64,000 bases of DNA from an uncultured Flavobacteriaceae bacterium (GTDB lineage Bacteria > Bacteroidota > Bacteroidia > Flavobacteriales > Flavobacteriaceae), in contig CALSLW010000001.1 in NCBI GenBank assembly GCA_943787295.1, forward strand, positions 124,001 to 188,000, written 5' to 3'. Each line of letters opens with the position of its first letter. Positions within the stretch are counted from its first letter, which is position 1. The notes below the pieces were generated by a model. That model did not search any database. It was given only the letters and a program-made list of their open reading frames with translations, and had not been told where the DNA came from. The position numbers were made by a program, and so were the translations under genes. This document shows positions 32,860-41,791 of this stretch, one piece after another.

Positions 32860-35313
32860 ATGTCAAAACCTATTTTTAGCTCCTTAGACAATCTGTCACT
32901 TCGAGACATTGAAGCCGAAGCAGATTTAATTCCCTTAATGACCACCGAGGATGAAGAAGCCCTTGAATTAGAAGAGCTGCCAGAATTAGTACCTATCCTT
33001 CCTTTAAAGAATACGGTCTTATTCCCAGGAGTTGTAATTCCCATCACCGTGGGGCGAGATAAATCCATTCAATTGATCAAAGACGCCAACAAGGGCGATA
33101 AGGTGATTGGGGTGGTGGCCCAAAAAGACCAGGAGGTCGAAGACCCTTCGGTTTTAGATATTTATCCTTTGGGAACCGTAGCGCAAATCTTACGTGTGCT
33201 TACCATGCCTGATGGAAACACCACCATCATTATTCAAGGGAAGAAACGCTTTGAGATTGAGCAAGTCATAAGCGAAGATCCATATATCAAAGCTAAAATT
33301 AAAAAGGTGAGTGAAGAGAAGTCTTTGCAAGATACCTCAGAGTTTAGCGCCATAGTAGAGTCGATAAAAGACTTGGCTTTAAAGATCATACAAGAGAGTC
33401 AGAATATCCCTTCTGAGGCTTCTTTTGCCATAAAAAACATTCAGAGTCACGCTTTCTTGATCAACTTTGTTTCTTCTAATATGGCTTTATCTGTGAAAGA
33501 AAAACAAGGGATTCTTTCTACTGCAAATATCAAAGAGCGCGCTTTGTTGTGCTTGCAGTATATGAATGTGGAGTACCAAAAGTTGGAACTTAAAAACGAC
33601 ATTCAGTCTCGTGTAAGAACCGACCTCGATCAGCAGCAACGAGAGTACTACTTGCATCAACAGATGAAAACCATCCAAGAAGAATTGGGCGGAGTGTCTT
33701 ATGAGGAAGAGGTTGAAGAGATGCGTATACGTGCCCAGGATAAACAATGGGACGAAAAAGTAGGCAAGCACTTTGACAAAGAATTGATGAAGCTGCAACG
33801 CATGAACTCACAAGTGGCTGAATATTCGGTGCAGCGCAATTATTTGGATTTATTCCTCGACCTGCCTTGGGGAGAATTTTCAGAAGATCAATTTGATTTA
33901 AAGCACGCCCAGAAGATACTTGAGCGCGACCACTATGGTTTAGAAGAAGTAAAAAAGCGTATTATTGAATACTTAGCAGTACTGAAGTTGCGCAACGATA
34001 TGAAGTCTCCTATCTTATGTCTCTATGGCCCTCCAGGAGTAGGAAAAACCTCTTTAGGAAAGTCGGTTGCAGAAGCTTTAGGGAGAGAGTATGTACGTAT
34101 CTCTTTAGGAGGAATGCGTGATGAAGCCGAGATTCGCGGACACCGTAAAACCTATATTGGCGCCCTTCCTGGACGTATTATCCAAAGTTTAAAAAAGGCA
34201 GGAACCTCTAACCCGGTTTTTGTTTTAGATGAGATTGATAAATTAACCACCAGCTCTCAAGGTGATCCCTCTTCTGCCTTACTAGAGGTGTTAGACCCAG
34301 AGCAGAATGGTTCGTTTTACGATAACTTTTTAGAGATGGGCTATGACCTGTCAAAAGTGATGTTCATTGCAACGGCGAATAATCTAGGCAGTATTCAGCC
34401 TGCTTTACGCGATCGTATGGAGATCATTAATGTAAGTGGATACACCATCGAAGAAAAAGCGATGATTGCCCAAAAGCATTTATTACCCAAACAATTAGAA
34501 GAACACGGTCTTGGCCCAAAAGACTTAAAGCTCAACAAGGCGATTTTAGAAGCCATGGTAGAAGGCTATACCCGCGAGTCTGGCGTAAGAGGCCTAGAAA
34601 AGCAAGTGGCAAAAGCAGTGCGTTATGTCGCCAAGTCTATCGCCATGGAAGAAGACTATCTCAAGCAACCTAAACTCACTGATCTTAAAACCTTATTAGG
34701 TCCTAAAAAAGTCACTCGGGACTTATATGAAAACAATGAGACTGCCGGAGTGGTGATTGGTTTAGCTTGGACCGCTGTAGGTGGGGACATCCTCTTTATC
34801 GAATCTGCCTTGTCAAAAGGGAAAGGGCAGTTGTCCATTACCGGGAACCTAGGAAAGATCATGAAAGAATCTTCCACCATTGCCATGGAATATATCAAGG
34901 CGAATGCAGTCTTATTAGGCTTAAGCGATTTTCCCTTTGACAAATACAATATTCACATACACGTGCCAGAAGGCGCAACGCCAAAAGATGGGCCAAGTGC
35001 TGGAATCACCATGTTAACTTCTTTGGTTTCCTTATTCACCCAAAAGCGTGTTAAAAAACACCTTTCTATGACGGGGGAAATTACGCTACGCGGAAAAGTA
35101 TTGCCAGTAGGAGGGATCAAAGAAAAGATTCTTGCGGCAAAGCGTTCTAAGATCAAAGAAATCATCTTGTGTGAAAGCAACCGCAAAGACATCGAAGAAA
35201 TCAAAGAAGATTACTTAAAAGGCCTTACTTTTCACTTTGTAAAAGAAATGCATGAAGTCCTTGATTTGGCCATTACAGATCAAAAGGTAAAGCACGCTAA
35301 AGTATTGTCGTAG
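32860..35313 (+). CDS. lon: ATP-dependent protease Lon
   Basis: A cytoplasmic AAA+ protease that removes damaged and regulatory proteins; 817 residues, normal for Bacteroidota. The N-terminal LON substrate domain contains [20 protein letters not shown]; Walker A is GPPGVGKT (390-397); Walker B and sensor are in [10 protein letters not shown]; the proteolytic dyad is Ser713 in KDGPSAG and Lys756 in VGGIKEK. The NRDE gene starts directly after the lon stop, so the two are co-transcribed. A dyad at 32820-32841 may regulate it. Confidence 0.97.
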   Translation: MSKPIFSSLDNLSLRDIEAEADLIPLMTTEDEEALELEELPELVPILPLKNTVLFPGVVIPITVGRDKSIQLIKDANKGDKVIGVVAQKDQEVEDPSVLDIYPLGTVAQILRVLTMPDGNTTIIIQGKKRFEIEQVISEDPYIKAKIKKVSEEKSLQDTSEFSAIVESIKDLALKIIQESQNIPSEASFAIKNIQSHAFLINFVSSNMALSVKEKQGILSTANIKERALLCLQYMNVEYQKLELKNDIQSRVRTDLDQQQREYYLHQQMKTIQEELGGVSYEEEVEEMRIRAQDKQWDEKVGKHFDKELMKLQRMNSQVAEYSVQRNYLDLFLDLPWGEFSEDQFDLKHAQKILERDHYGLEEVKKRIIEYLAVLKLRNDMKSPILCLYGPPGVGKTSLGKSVAEALGREYVRISLGGMRDEAEIRGHRKTYIGALPGRIIQSLKKAGTSNPVFVLDEIDKLTTSSQGDPSSALLEVLDPEQNGSFYDNFLEMGYDLSKVMFIATANNLGSIQPALRDRMEIINVSGYTIEEKAMIAQKHLLPKQLEEHGLGPKDLKLNKAILEAMVEGYTRESGVRGLEKQVAKAVRYVAKSIAMEEDYLKQPKLTDLKTLLGPKKVTRDLYENNETAGVVIGLAWTAVGGDILFIESALSKGKGQLSITGNLGKIMKESSTIAMEYIKANAVLLGLSDFPFDKYNIHIHVPEGATPKDGPSAGITMLTSLVSLFTQKRVKKHLSMTGEITLRGKVLPVGGIKEKILAAKRSKIKEIILCESNRKDIEEIKEDYLKGLTFHFVKEMHEVLDLAITDQKVKHAKVLS

Positions 35314-36030
35314 ATGTGTACCGTAACTTTTGTTCCTACTATAGAGGGTTTTGTCTTTACTTCTAACCGAGATGAAGACCCTAAGCGTTCCGCCCACAAT
35401 ATAGTGGAAGATCAACGGGGGGATATCAGTGTTTATTTTCCACGTGATGAAGGTGCCAGTGGGACTTGGTTTGCTTATTCTAATGCCGATCAATTTGCTT
35501 GTGTACTCAACGGCGCTTTTGAACCGCATCAAAGAAAAGAATTTTACACCATGAGTAGGGGTATTATGGCCTTAGCCTATTTTGACTATGCCACAATTGA
35601 TGAATTTATAAACGAGTTCAACTTTGAAGGGATGGAACCTTTTACGCTAATCCTTTTTAATAAAGGTGACTTTAAAGAGTTGAAATGGGATGAGGTTGAA
35701 TTACATGTGCGCACGCTCTCTATTCAAGACATTCATTTATGGTCTTCTGCAACGCTCTATAATCACGACTGGTGGATCGATCGTTCAGTGAATTTTAAAG
35801 AGTTTGTCGCGCGCCAGCAACCGGATCAAGTAGGGATTATGCATTATCATAAAACGGTCTTGCCTTTTGTGTCAGAGGCGCTTCAAACGCTATTGGGGAG
35901 TCCAGCCCCTTTGACCAATCTCCCCGTGAAAACGATAAGTGTATCTTCTTTGGAGAAAACCGCTCAAGGCTATAAATTTCATTTCCATCGCACAGATGAT
36001 AAGGTCAAATTATATAAATCCACCTATTAA
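35314..36030 (+). CDS. NRDE/TANGO2 family protein
   Basis: A 238-residue protein of the NRDE family. It starts MCTVTF with the typical Cys2 and carries the name-giving motif as FTSNRDEDPKRSA. Later motifs are PRDEGASGTWFAYSN and FACVLNGAFEPHQ. The human homologue TANGO2 affects lipid and haem handling; the bacterial activity is unknown, and Cys2 looks like an Ntn-hydrolase nucleophile. Its ATG follows the lon stop without a gap. In many Flavobacteriia I recall the porQ gene between lon and cmk; it is not here. Confidence 0.85.
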   Translation: MCTVTFVPTIEGFVFTSNRDEDPKRSAHNIVEDQRGDISVYFPRDEGASGTWFAYSNADQFACVLNGAFEPHQRKEFYTMSRGIMALAYFDYATIDEFINEFNFEGMEPFTLILFNKGDFKELKWDEVELHVRTLSIQDIHLWSSATLYNHDWWIDRSVNFKEFVARQQPDQVGIMHYHKTVLPFVSEALQTLLGSPAPLTNLPVKTISVSSLEKTAQGYKFHFHRTDDKVKLYKSTY

Positions 36031-36045
36031 GTTTATTTTTACCTC

Positions 36046-36717
36046 ATGGATACAACTGTAATTGCCATTGACGGTTTTGCCTCTACAGGGAAAAGTACTT
36101 TATCTAAACGCCTTGCTGCTCATATAGGATTTACCTATGTTGATACGGGCTATATGTTTAGGGTGATTGCTTTACTAGTACTTGAAAACAAATGGCTCAA
36201 TAAAGAAGAGATTACTCTTGCACCTTTAACTGCTGCATTACCAGAACTACAATTTAGTTGGCTATCCCAGAAGGAAGGACAAAAGTTGATGGCCGTAAAT
36301 GGTAAGGTGTATGGGGAAGAGCTTCGAACAGCTGAAGTCTCAAACCTTGTTAGTAAGGTGGCCGCCATTCCAGCAGTGAGGACCCATTTATTGCAACAAC
36401 AACGTGACTTATCAAAATCTGCTTCTGTGGTGATGGATGGCCGCGATATTGGGACGGTTGTTTTTCCTGATGCTCAATATAAATTCTTCCTAAATGCTAC
36501 TCCTTCAATAAGGGCACAACGTCGTTTTGAAGAAATGCAAGACAAAGGTATCCCAGGAACTTATGAAGAAGTTCTTGCTAATGTTATCCAAAGAGATCAA
36601 ATGGATAGCAGCCGTGCTGTTGCTCCTTTAAAAAAGGCAGAGGATGCGATAGAGATTGATACTTCTTCTCTGAATGTTGATGAAGTCTTTGCCTTACTCT
36701 GTGATTACCTCGCGTAG
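36046..36717 (+). CDS. cmk: Cytidylate kinase
   Basis: Phosphorylates CMP and dCMP to the diphosphates. It has 223 residues. The P-loop is IDGFASTGKSTLSKRLA (with Ala-Ser for the more usual Pro-Ala), the CMP-binding region has YVDTGYMFR and VMDGRDIGTVVFP, and the lid arginines are in RAQRRFEEM. The NRDE gene ends 15 bases upstream. It overlaps the 3' end of the frameshifted minus-strand gene by 24 bases. Confidence 0.95.
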   Translation: MDTTVIAIDGFASTGKSTLSKRLAAHIGFTYVDTGYMFRVIALLVLENKWLNKEEITLAPLTAALPELQFSWLSQKEGQKLMAVNGKVYGEELRTAEVSNLVSKVAAIPAVRTHLLQQQRDLSKSASVVMDGRDIGTVVFPDAQYKFFLNATPSIRAQRRFEEMQDKGIPGTYEEVLANVIQRDQMDSSRAVAPLKKAEDAIEIDTSSLNVDEVFALLCDYLA

Positions 36718-37208
36718 GGAAATTAGTTCTGTTAAAAACCGTTCTAATTCCTCAGGTTGCTGAGTGCCCACCAAAAACTTTTTCTTGTTTTTAAGCTGCA
36801 CGTAAAGCCCCTTGCCACCGATTACATTGTAGACAGTGCCGTACTGGGTCCAAAGGCGCACGCCCCACCCACCCACAAAATCATAAGGGATCACTTGACA
36901 ATGGGCCACCCCCCCCCCCACGCCACGCTTCGTTTAGCATAAGGATAGAAATGAACATGAATGCCTGTTGCGTCAATCCGTGTAATGAGTTGGTTGATCC
37001 AGAAAAAGAAAACAAAGCCAATCCCAAAGAGGGTAAAAATAATCAGTCCATTATTGGATAGAGGTTTATTCCCCATGGGAGTCCCTAACCACAATTGTTG
37101 ATAGCAGCCATAGAGAGCGATGCCTAAAGGAAGCAGAATAAAAATCCATATCCACCACTGAGTAAATCGTTGTTTCTCTTCAAAGGAAATTTCGATCTTA
37201 ATACTCAT
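36694..37208 (-). pseudogene. Membrane protein gene interrupted at an 11-G tract
   Basis: The 5' part (from ATG 37208) has two membrane helices (WWIWIFILLPLGIALYGC and GLIIFTLFGIGFVFFFWI) and then RIDATGIHVHFYPYAKRSVAW. At 36909-36919 there are 11 consecutive C (G on the coding strand); the frame runs on for a few residues to a TGA at 36891. The C-terminal part is intact in the other frame (VAHCQVIPYDFVGGWGVR, GGKGLYVQLKNKKKFLVG, then TQQPEELERFL). A tract of 9 or 12 G would join them into a ~170-residue protein, a family of small membrane proteins with a PH-like tail that I cannot name. It could be phase variation, decay or a sequencing error. Confidence 0.8.
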
Positions 37209-37533
37209 CTTTTACATTTAATTTCATCCAACTAATACAATCCTCAAATATATCGAATATTTGTTCTTCGGGGATTAGATCTGGGATTATATCAATACGT
37301 TCCATCATGTATCGAGGCTGTTGATCCATGCCCACCAGTAAAACAGTTTTATCTTTTTGAACCAAATCAATGATGATTGATTCTAGGGCATACAGACCAG
37401 ATTGATCGACATAGGGAACTTTATCTAAGCGAATCACTAGGGTAGAAGCCGTTGCTGGAATTTGCTTTGCCGTTTCGGTAAACTTTGCGGTGGAACCAAA
37501 GAAGAGCGGACCCTCTAGGTGTTTGATAAACAC
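37198..37533 (-). CDS. STAS domain, C-terminal part of the split SulP transporter
   Basis: A STAS (anti-sigma-factor-antagonist-like) domain: FIKHLEGPLFFGSTAKF, then STLVIRLDKVPYVDQSGLYA and DKTVLLVGMDQQPRYMMER. It can start at GTG 37533, giving 111 residues. The frame is open without a stop back to 37572 and is the same frame as the SulP membrane domain, from which it is separated only by the TAG at 37573-37575. In normal SulP proteins this domain hangs into the cytoplasm and controls transport. It overlaps the start of the next gene by 11 bases. Confidence 0.85.
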   Translation of the reverse strand: MFIKHLEGPLFFGSTAKFTETAKQIPATASTLVIRLDKVPYVDQSGLYALESIIIDLVQKDKTVLLVGMDQQPRYMMERIDIIPDLIPEEQIFDIFEDCISWMKLNVKDEY

Positions 37534-37572
37534 TTCCTCTTTTAAGCGCTTTGGAAAACTTTTTTCATCTTT

Positions 37573-39045
37573 CTATGAAGCTTCTTTTTGTAGGGACTTC
37601 ACATTAAAACTTGCTGCGGTCAAATCGCCTATCTTTTTCATAAACATTAGTGAAGCGATCACTAGACCAATTCCTACAGCATAAACCAAGTTCCAAATAG
37701 ATGAAAGGACTAATACCACAATGAGAATGATTACCTCTGTACGTGGCATAAAAGGAATGGCACGCAGGCCTTTATAATCCATTACGCCAATGCCTACAGT
37801 AATTAAGATTCCTGCTAATACTGCTGCCGGAATTTGTGAGGCGATAGGGCCTATAGCCAAAAGGATAAAGAGTAATAGTAAACCGGCAATCATCCCAGAG
37901 AGACGGGTTTTCCCGCCAGAGTTGATATTGACCACTGTTCGAATGGTTGCTCCAGCTCCCGGGATTCCCCCAAAGAGCGCCCCAAAACTATTCCCGATCC
38001 CTTGACCCACCAGTTCTTTGTTTGGTTCGTGTACCGTTTTAGTCATATTATCTGCTACAACAGAGGTGAGCAAAGAATCAATCGCTCCTAATAATGCCAG
38101 GGTGATGGCAGTAAAAATATATTGCGTTACAGTATCAATCCCAAAGCTCGCAAATAAACCCCATTGCGGTATGGGTAAGCCAGAGGGGATGGCGGCAATG
38201 GGTCGGTAATCCACTCCCAGGACATATGCTCCTAAAGAAACAACAAAAAGAGCGACTAAGGTGCTGGGGACTTTTTTGGTAATTCGTTTAAAACCATAAA
38301 TAATGAAAATGGTTAAAAGCGCGAGGATTAATTCGGTATAAAGAATGTTGTTAAAAATCCGCGGAAAAACCTTGAATGTCCCAACAACCCCAGAAGCTTC
38401 TTTCCCTGCAAGGGTTTTGGCTTCGGTCATGATGTGTTCTTCGGTGATTTTTTCGGCTCGATCAATGGTGGTGGTAAAATCTTCTAAGACTAAGATCCCT
38501 TCGTCCACTTCTTCTTTTAAAAGGTTTTCTAGAATAACTTCTTCCGCTTGCGGTTTAAATTGTTGCACATAGCTGCTGTCTTCTTTGGCATAATAGCCTA
38601 CCGAAGGAGCAATTTGGGTCACTAAAATAATCACACCGATAGCGGTCATAAAGCCAGAGACTACAGGATAGGGGATGTATCGAATGTATTTCCCCAGTCC
38701 GATAAAGCCCAAAATAATTTGAATTAGTCCTGCCAATAAAAACACGGCTAAAATAGTGGGTAAAGCCTTAGAGACATCGCCGTCAAAATTCGCTAACATT
38801 TCTGCGATAAAAACCATGCTTACAGCTGTCATGGGGGCTGTGGGTCCAGAGATTTGGGTAGGCGTTCCGCCAAAGAGAGCTGCGAAAAAACTAACGAAAA
38901 TAGCGCCATAAAGACCCGCACTAGGGCCCAGTCCTGAACTTACACCAAAAGCTAAGGCTAGGGGTAAAGCAACAATTCCGGCCGTTAGGCCACCAAATAA
39001 ATCGCCACGAAAGTGGCGGAAGTCAAAACGAAAAAGAGATTTCAT
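37573..39045 (-). CDS. SulP-family anion transporter, membrane domain, ended by an in-frame TAG
   Basis: A 490-residue inner-membrane protein. The SulP start FRGDLFGGLTAGIVALPLAL and ISGPTAPMTAV (transport core) are clear, as are further helices such as IPAAVLAGILITVGIGV. The protein ends VKSLQKEAS at a TAG, after which the same frame runs on through KDEKSFPKRLKEE into the STAS domain. One base change in the TAG (to AAG, CAG or GAG) would give a single ~615-residue SulP-STAS protein of normal length. About 100 residues (175-215) between early helices form a charged insertion (EEVILENLLKEEVDEG). It probably moves bicarbonate, sulfate or another anion. Confidence 0.88.
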   Translation of the reverse strand: MKSLFRFDFRHFRGDLFGGLTAGIVALPLALAFGVSSGLGPSAGLYGAIFVSFFAALFGGTPTQISGPTAPMTAVSMVFIAEMLANFDGDVSKALPTILAVFLLAGLIQIILGFIGLGKYIRYIPYPVVSGFMTAIGVIILVTQIAPSVGYYAKEDSSYVQQFKPQAEEVILENLLKEEVDEGILVLEDFTTTIDRAEKITEEHIMTEAKTLAGKEASGVVGTFKVFPRIFNNILYTELILALLTIFIIYGFKRITKKVPSTLVALFVVSLGAYVLGVDYRPIAAIPSGLPIPQWGLFASFGIDTVTQYIFTAITLALLGAIDSLLTSVVADNMTKTVHEPNKELVGQGIGNSFGALFGGIPGAGATIRTVVNINSGGKTRLSGMIAGLLLLFILLAIGPIASQIPAAVLAGILITVGIGVMDYKGLRAIPFMPRTEVIILIVVLVLSSIWNLVYAVGIGLVIASLMFMKKIGDLTAASFNVKSLQKEAS

Positions 39046-39139
39046 GGGAGAAGTAGGTTTTAAATAAGGTTAGATTTAGGATATTCTAATATAATAATTA
39101 TTCTAAAAGTCGTCAAGCCTAAATAAGCTCAAAATATGC

Positions 39140-39169
39140 TTGTCAATCCATTAAAAACCAGTATATTTG
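39140..39169 (+). promoter_or_regulatory. Promoter of rpsA
   Basis: TTG at 39140-39142, then 19 bases, then the perfect -7 box TATATTTG at 39162-39169. Transcription would begin near 39176 and leave a leader of about 108 bases before the rpsA ATG at 39284. Confidence 0.7.
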
Positions 39170-39214
39170 CGCACTCTTACGTTGAATTAAGGCAAGAGGA
39201 AAAAGAAACAAAAC

Positions 39215-39234
39215 AAAACAACTTCTGTTGTTTT
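39215..39234 (+). promoter_or_regulatory. Hairpin in the rpsA mRNA leader
   Basis: AAAACAAC (39215-39222) and GTTGTTTT (39227-39234) form an 8-bp perfect stem with a TTCT loop inside the long rpsA leader. Ribosomal-protein leaders are often targets of autoregulation, so this may be one; no function is shown by the sequence itself. No Shine-Dalgarno sequence precedes the ATG. Confidence 0.4.
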
Positions 39235-39283
39235 TCGTGTAAAGCCTTATAAAACAGCAGAATACAAAAACATTTTTTTAGCC

Positions 39284-41140
39284 ATGGCTGAAGAAACTAC
39301 ACCACAAGCTGCACCAGAGCAAGACGCTCCTCAAGCAGCTGAAACTCCACAAACAGAAGAAACCACACAAGAAGCAGCTGCAGCAACGCCAACGGCGAAC
39401 AATGCAAAAGACTTTTTGAAAGACTTCAACTGGCACCATTACGAAGAAGGAATTGACGTAATCGAAGACAAGCAATTAGCTGAATTCGAAGCTTTAGTTC
39501 GTGAAAACTTTGTTGATACAGCAGATGATGATGTAATCGAAGGAGAGGTTGTTTATATGACCGATCGTGAAGCGATTATTGACATCAACGCAAAATCAGA
39601 AGGGGTAATCTCTTTAAATGAGTTCCGTTACAATCCTAACTTAAAAGTAGGAGATAAAGTTGAGGTTATCGTTGATACCCGTGAAGATCGCACAGGTCAA
39701 TTGGTTTTATCACACCGTAAAGCACGTGTGATCAAAGCATGGGATCGCGTCAATAATGCACATGATAGCGGCGAAATCGTCAACGGTTTTGTTAAATGTC
39801 GTACAAAAGGGGGAATGATCGTTGATGTATTCGGGATCGAAGCCTTCTTACCAGGTTCACAAATTGATGTGAAGCCTATCCGCGACTACGATCAGTATGT
39901 AAACAAAACAATGGAATTCAAAGTTGTAAAAATCAACCACGAATTTAAAAACGTTGTTGTTTCGCACAAAGCATTGATCGAAGCAGATATCGAAGAACAG
40001 AAAAAAGAAATCATCGGGCAGCTTGAAAAAGGTCAAGTACTTGAAGGTACCGTTAAAAACATCACTTCTTACGGGGTATTTATCGACCTTGGCGGCGTAG
40101 ATGGATTAATTCACATTACAGATCTTTCTTGGAGTCGTATCAACCATCCAAGCGAAATCTTAGAATTAGACCAGAAATTGAACGTTGTAATTCTTGACTT
40201 TGATGATAACAAATCTCGTATCCAACTTGGATTGAAGCAATTAAGCGATCACCCATGGGAGAAGTTAGGAGATACCATCAAAGAAGGAGAGAAAGTAAAA
40301 GGTAAAGTAGTGGTTATTGCTGACTACGGTGCGTTTGTTGAAATCGAAGATGGTGTGGAAGGATTAATCCACGTATCAGAGATGTCATGGTCTACTCACT
40401 TACGTTCTGCGCAAGACTTTGTTACTGTAGGCGACGAGGTAGAAGCACAAATCTTAACGATCGACCGCGAAAGCCGCAAAATGTCTCTAGGGATCAAGCA
40501 ATTATCGCAAGACCCATGGACAGACATCACAACGAAATATCCTATAGGCTCTAAACACCAAGGGATCGTTCGTAACTTCACTAACTTCGGTGTGTTTATC
40601 GAGTTAGAAGAAGGTATCGACGGTTTAGTGTATATCTCTGACCTTTCTTGGACGAAGAAAGTGAAGCACCCATCTGAAGAATTAACCGTTGGAGAAACCA
40701 TCGACGTTGTTGTACTTGAGTTAGATGTTGAAGGACGCAAACTAAGCTTAGGTCACAAGCAGACGCAAGATAATCCATGGGATAAATACGCGACTGACTT
40801 TGCTGAAGGTACAGTACACAATGCAGAGTTAACTGAAATGGTTGACAAAGGAGCTACCATTACTTTCAACGAGCATATCACTGCCTTTGTTCCTTCTCGT
40901 CACTTAGAGAAAGAAGACGGTTCTAAAATCGGTTTAAAAGAAGCAGCAGATTTCAAAATCATCGAGTTTAACAAAGACTTCAAAAGAGTCGTTGCTTCTC
41001 ACACTGCAATCTTTAGAGAGGAAGAGCGTAAGAACATTCGCAAAGCCACGAAGAAGATGCAAGCAGATAATGCAGAAAAAACAACCTTAGGGGATTTAGA
41101 TGCATTAATGAACTTGAAACAACAAATGGATAAGGAGTAA
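39284..41140 (+). CDS. rpsA: 30S ribosomal protein S1
   Basis: Binds mRNA at the 30S platform. It has 618 residues. An Ala/Glu/Gln/Thr-rich acidic N-terminal tail of about 45 residues, characteristic of Bacteroidota S1, precedes a series of S1 (OB-fold) domains, each ending in a pattern such as SLGIKQLSQDPW, QLGLKQLSDHPW or SLGHKQTQDNPW. Key repeats include GTVKNITSYGVFIDLGGVDG and GKVVVIADYGAFVEIEDGVEG. The codon choice is that of a highly expressed gene. It has its own promoter with a long leader and ends in a strong terminator. Confidence 0.97.
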   Translation: MAEETTPQAAPEQDAPQAAETPQTEETTQEAAAATPTANNAKDFLKDFNWHHYEEGIDVIEDKQLAEFEALVRENFVDTADDDVIEGEVVYMTDREAIIDINAKSEGVISLNEFRYNPNLKVGDKVEVIVDTREDRTGQLVLSHRKARVIKAWDRVNNAHDSGEIVNGFVKCRTKGGMIVDVFGIEAFLPGSQIDVKPIRDYDQYVNKTMEFKVVKINHEFKNVVVSHKALIEADIEEQKKEIIGQLEKGQVLEGTVKNITSYGVFIDLGGVDGLIHITDLSWSRINHPSEILELDQKLNVVILDFDDNKSRIQLGLKQLSDHPWEKLGDTIKEGEKVKGKVVVIADYGAFVEIEDGVEGLIHVSEMSWSTHLRSAQDFVTVGDEVEAQILTIDRESRKMSLGIKQLSQDPWTDITTKYPIGSKHQGIVRNFTNFGVFIELEEGIDGLVYISDLSWTKKVKHPSEELTVGETIDVVVLELDVEGRKLSLGHKQTQDNPWDKYATDFAEGTVHNAELTEMVDKGATITFNEHITAFVPSRHLEKEDGSKIGLKEAADFKIIEFNKDFKRVVASHTAIFREEERKNIRKATKKMQADNAEKTTLGDLDALMNLKQQMDKE

Positions 41141-41161
41141 GCTTCTATCTATTTTAAACAC

Positions 41162-41190
41162 AACCCGCTGCTTGCAGCGGGTTTTTTTTT
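41162..41190 (+). terminator. Rho-independent terminator after rpsA
   Basis: AACCCGCTGC (41162-41171) and GCAGCGGGTT (41174-41183) form a perfect 10-bp stem with a two-base loop, followed by T through 41190. It lies 21 bases after the rpsA stop. Confidence 0.9.
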
Positions 41191-41223
41191 GGCCCTAGGC
41201 GAAATGCACAAGCAAAAAAGTTC

Positions 41224-41231
41224 TATTTTTG
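41224..41231 (+). promoter_or_regulatory. -7 box before pyrR
   Basis: TATTTTTG is a perfect TAnnTTTG, ending 14 bases before the pyrR ATG at 41246. No TTTG is found at the proper upstream distance. Such a short leader leaves no room for a PyrR-type attenuator. Confidence 0.4.
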
Positions 41232-41245
41232 TACAAAGTCTATTT

Positions 41246-41791
41246 ATGCAGCCAAAGCTTTTACTCAATGCACATCAGATCGATATTCTCTTGCATCGTT
41301 TGGCTTGCCAATTAATTGAAAACCATCGCGATTTTTCCAATGCCGTTTTAATCGGTTTACAACCACGGGGGATTTACCTTCTGGATCGCCTGACCGAATG
41401 TCTAGCCCAAGATTATGACAGAGAGGCTCTCACCATTGGAAAGCTTGACATTACCTTTTTTAGAGACGATTTTCGCCGTTCAGACAAACCCCATGCTGCA
41501 AGTTCGACCGAAATGAATATCCCCATTGAAGGTAAAGACATCGTCTTTGTAGATGATGTACTCTATACGGGTCGCAGTATTCGCGCTGCTTTAACAGCCA
41601 TTGAATCTTATGGAAGGCCAAAGACTGTAGAACTTTTAACCTTGATTGATCGTCGCTTTAGCCGCGACCTCCCCATACAACCCGATTATGTAGGTCGTCA
41701 AGTTGATGCCTTACAAAACGATAAGGTTACGGTAGAGTGGAAGGCCACGCATGACACGGACGCCGTTTACCTCTTGAAAGATATTTTATGA
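41246..41791 (+). CDS. pyrR: PyrR, pyrimidine operon regulator / uracil phosphoribosyltransferase
   Basis: A protein of 181 residues from ATG 41246 (in-frame starts further upstream lie within or against the terminator). The PRPP-binding motif is IVFVDDVLYTGRSIRAAL and the N-terminal LIGLQPRGIYLLDRL is typical. In Firmicutes PyrR binds pyr mRNA; here the leader is too short for an attenuator, so the role may be enzymatic (UMP from uracil), or regulation may work differently. It overlaps pyrB by 4 bases (ATGA). Confidence 0.93.
   Translation: MQPKLLLNAHQIDILLHRLACQLIENHRDFSNAVLIGLQPRGIYLLDRLTECLAQDYDREALTIGKLDITFFRDDFRRSDKPHAASSTEMNIPIEGKDIVFVDDVLYTGRSIRAALTAIESYGRPKTVELLTLIDRRFSRDLPIQPDYVGRQVDALQNDKVTVEWKATHDTDAVYLLKDIL

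Noticed and set aside
33487-34949. Open frames on the strand opposite lon
   Set aside because: They are shadows of lon codons in other frames, without recognisable products.
41191-41245. PyrR-type attenuator before pyrR
   Set aside because: The terminator at 41162-41190 belongs to rpsA and lies upstream of the pyrR promoter candidate; the remaining leader is too short.
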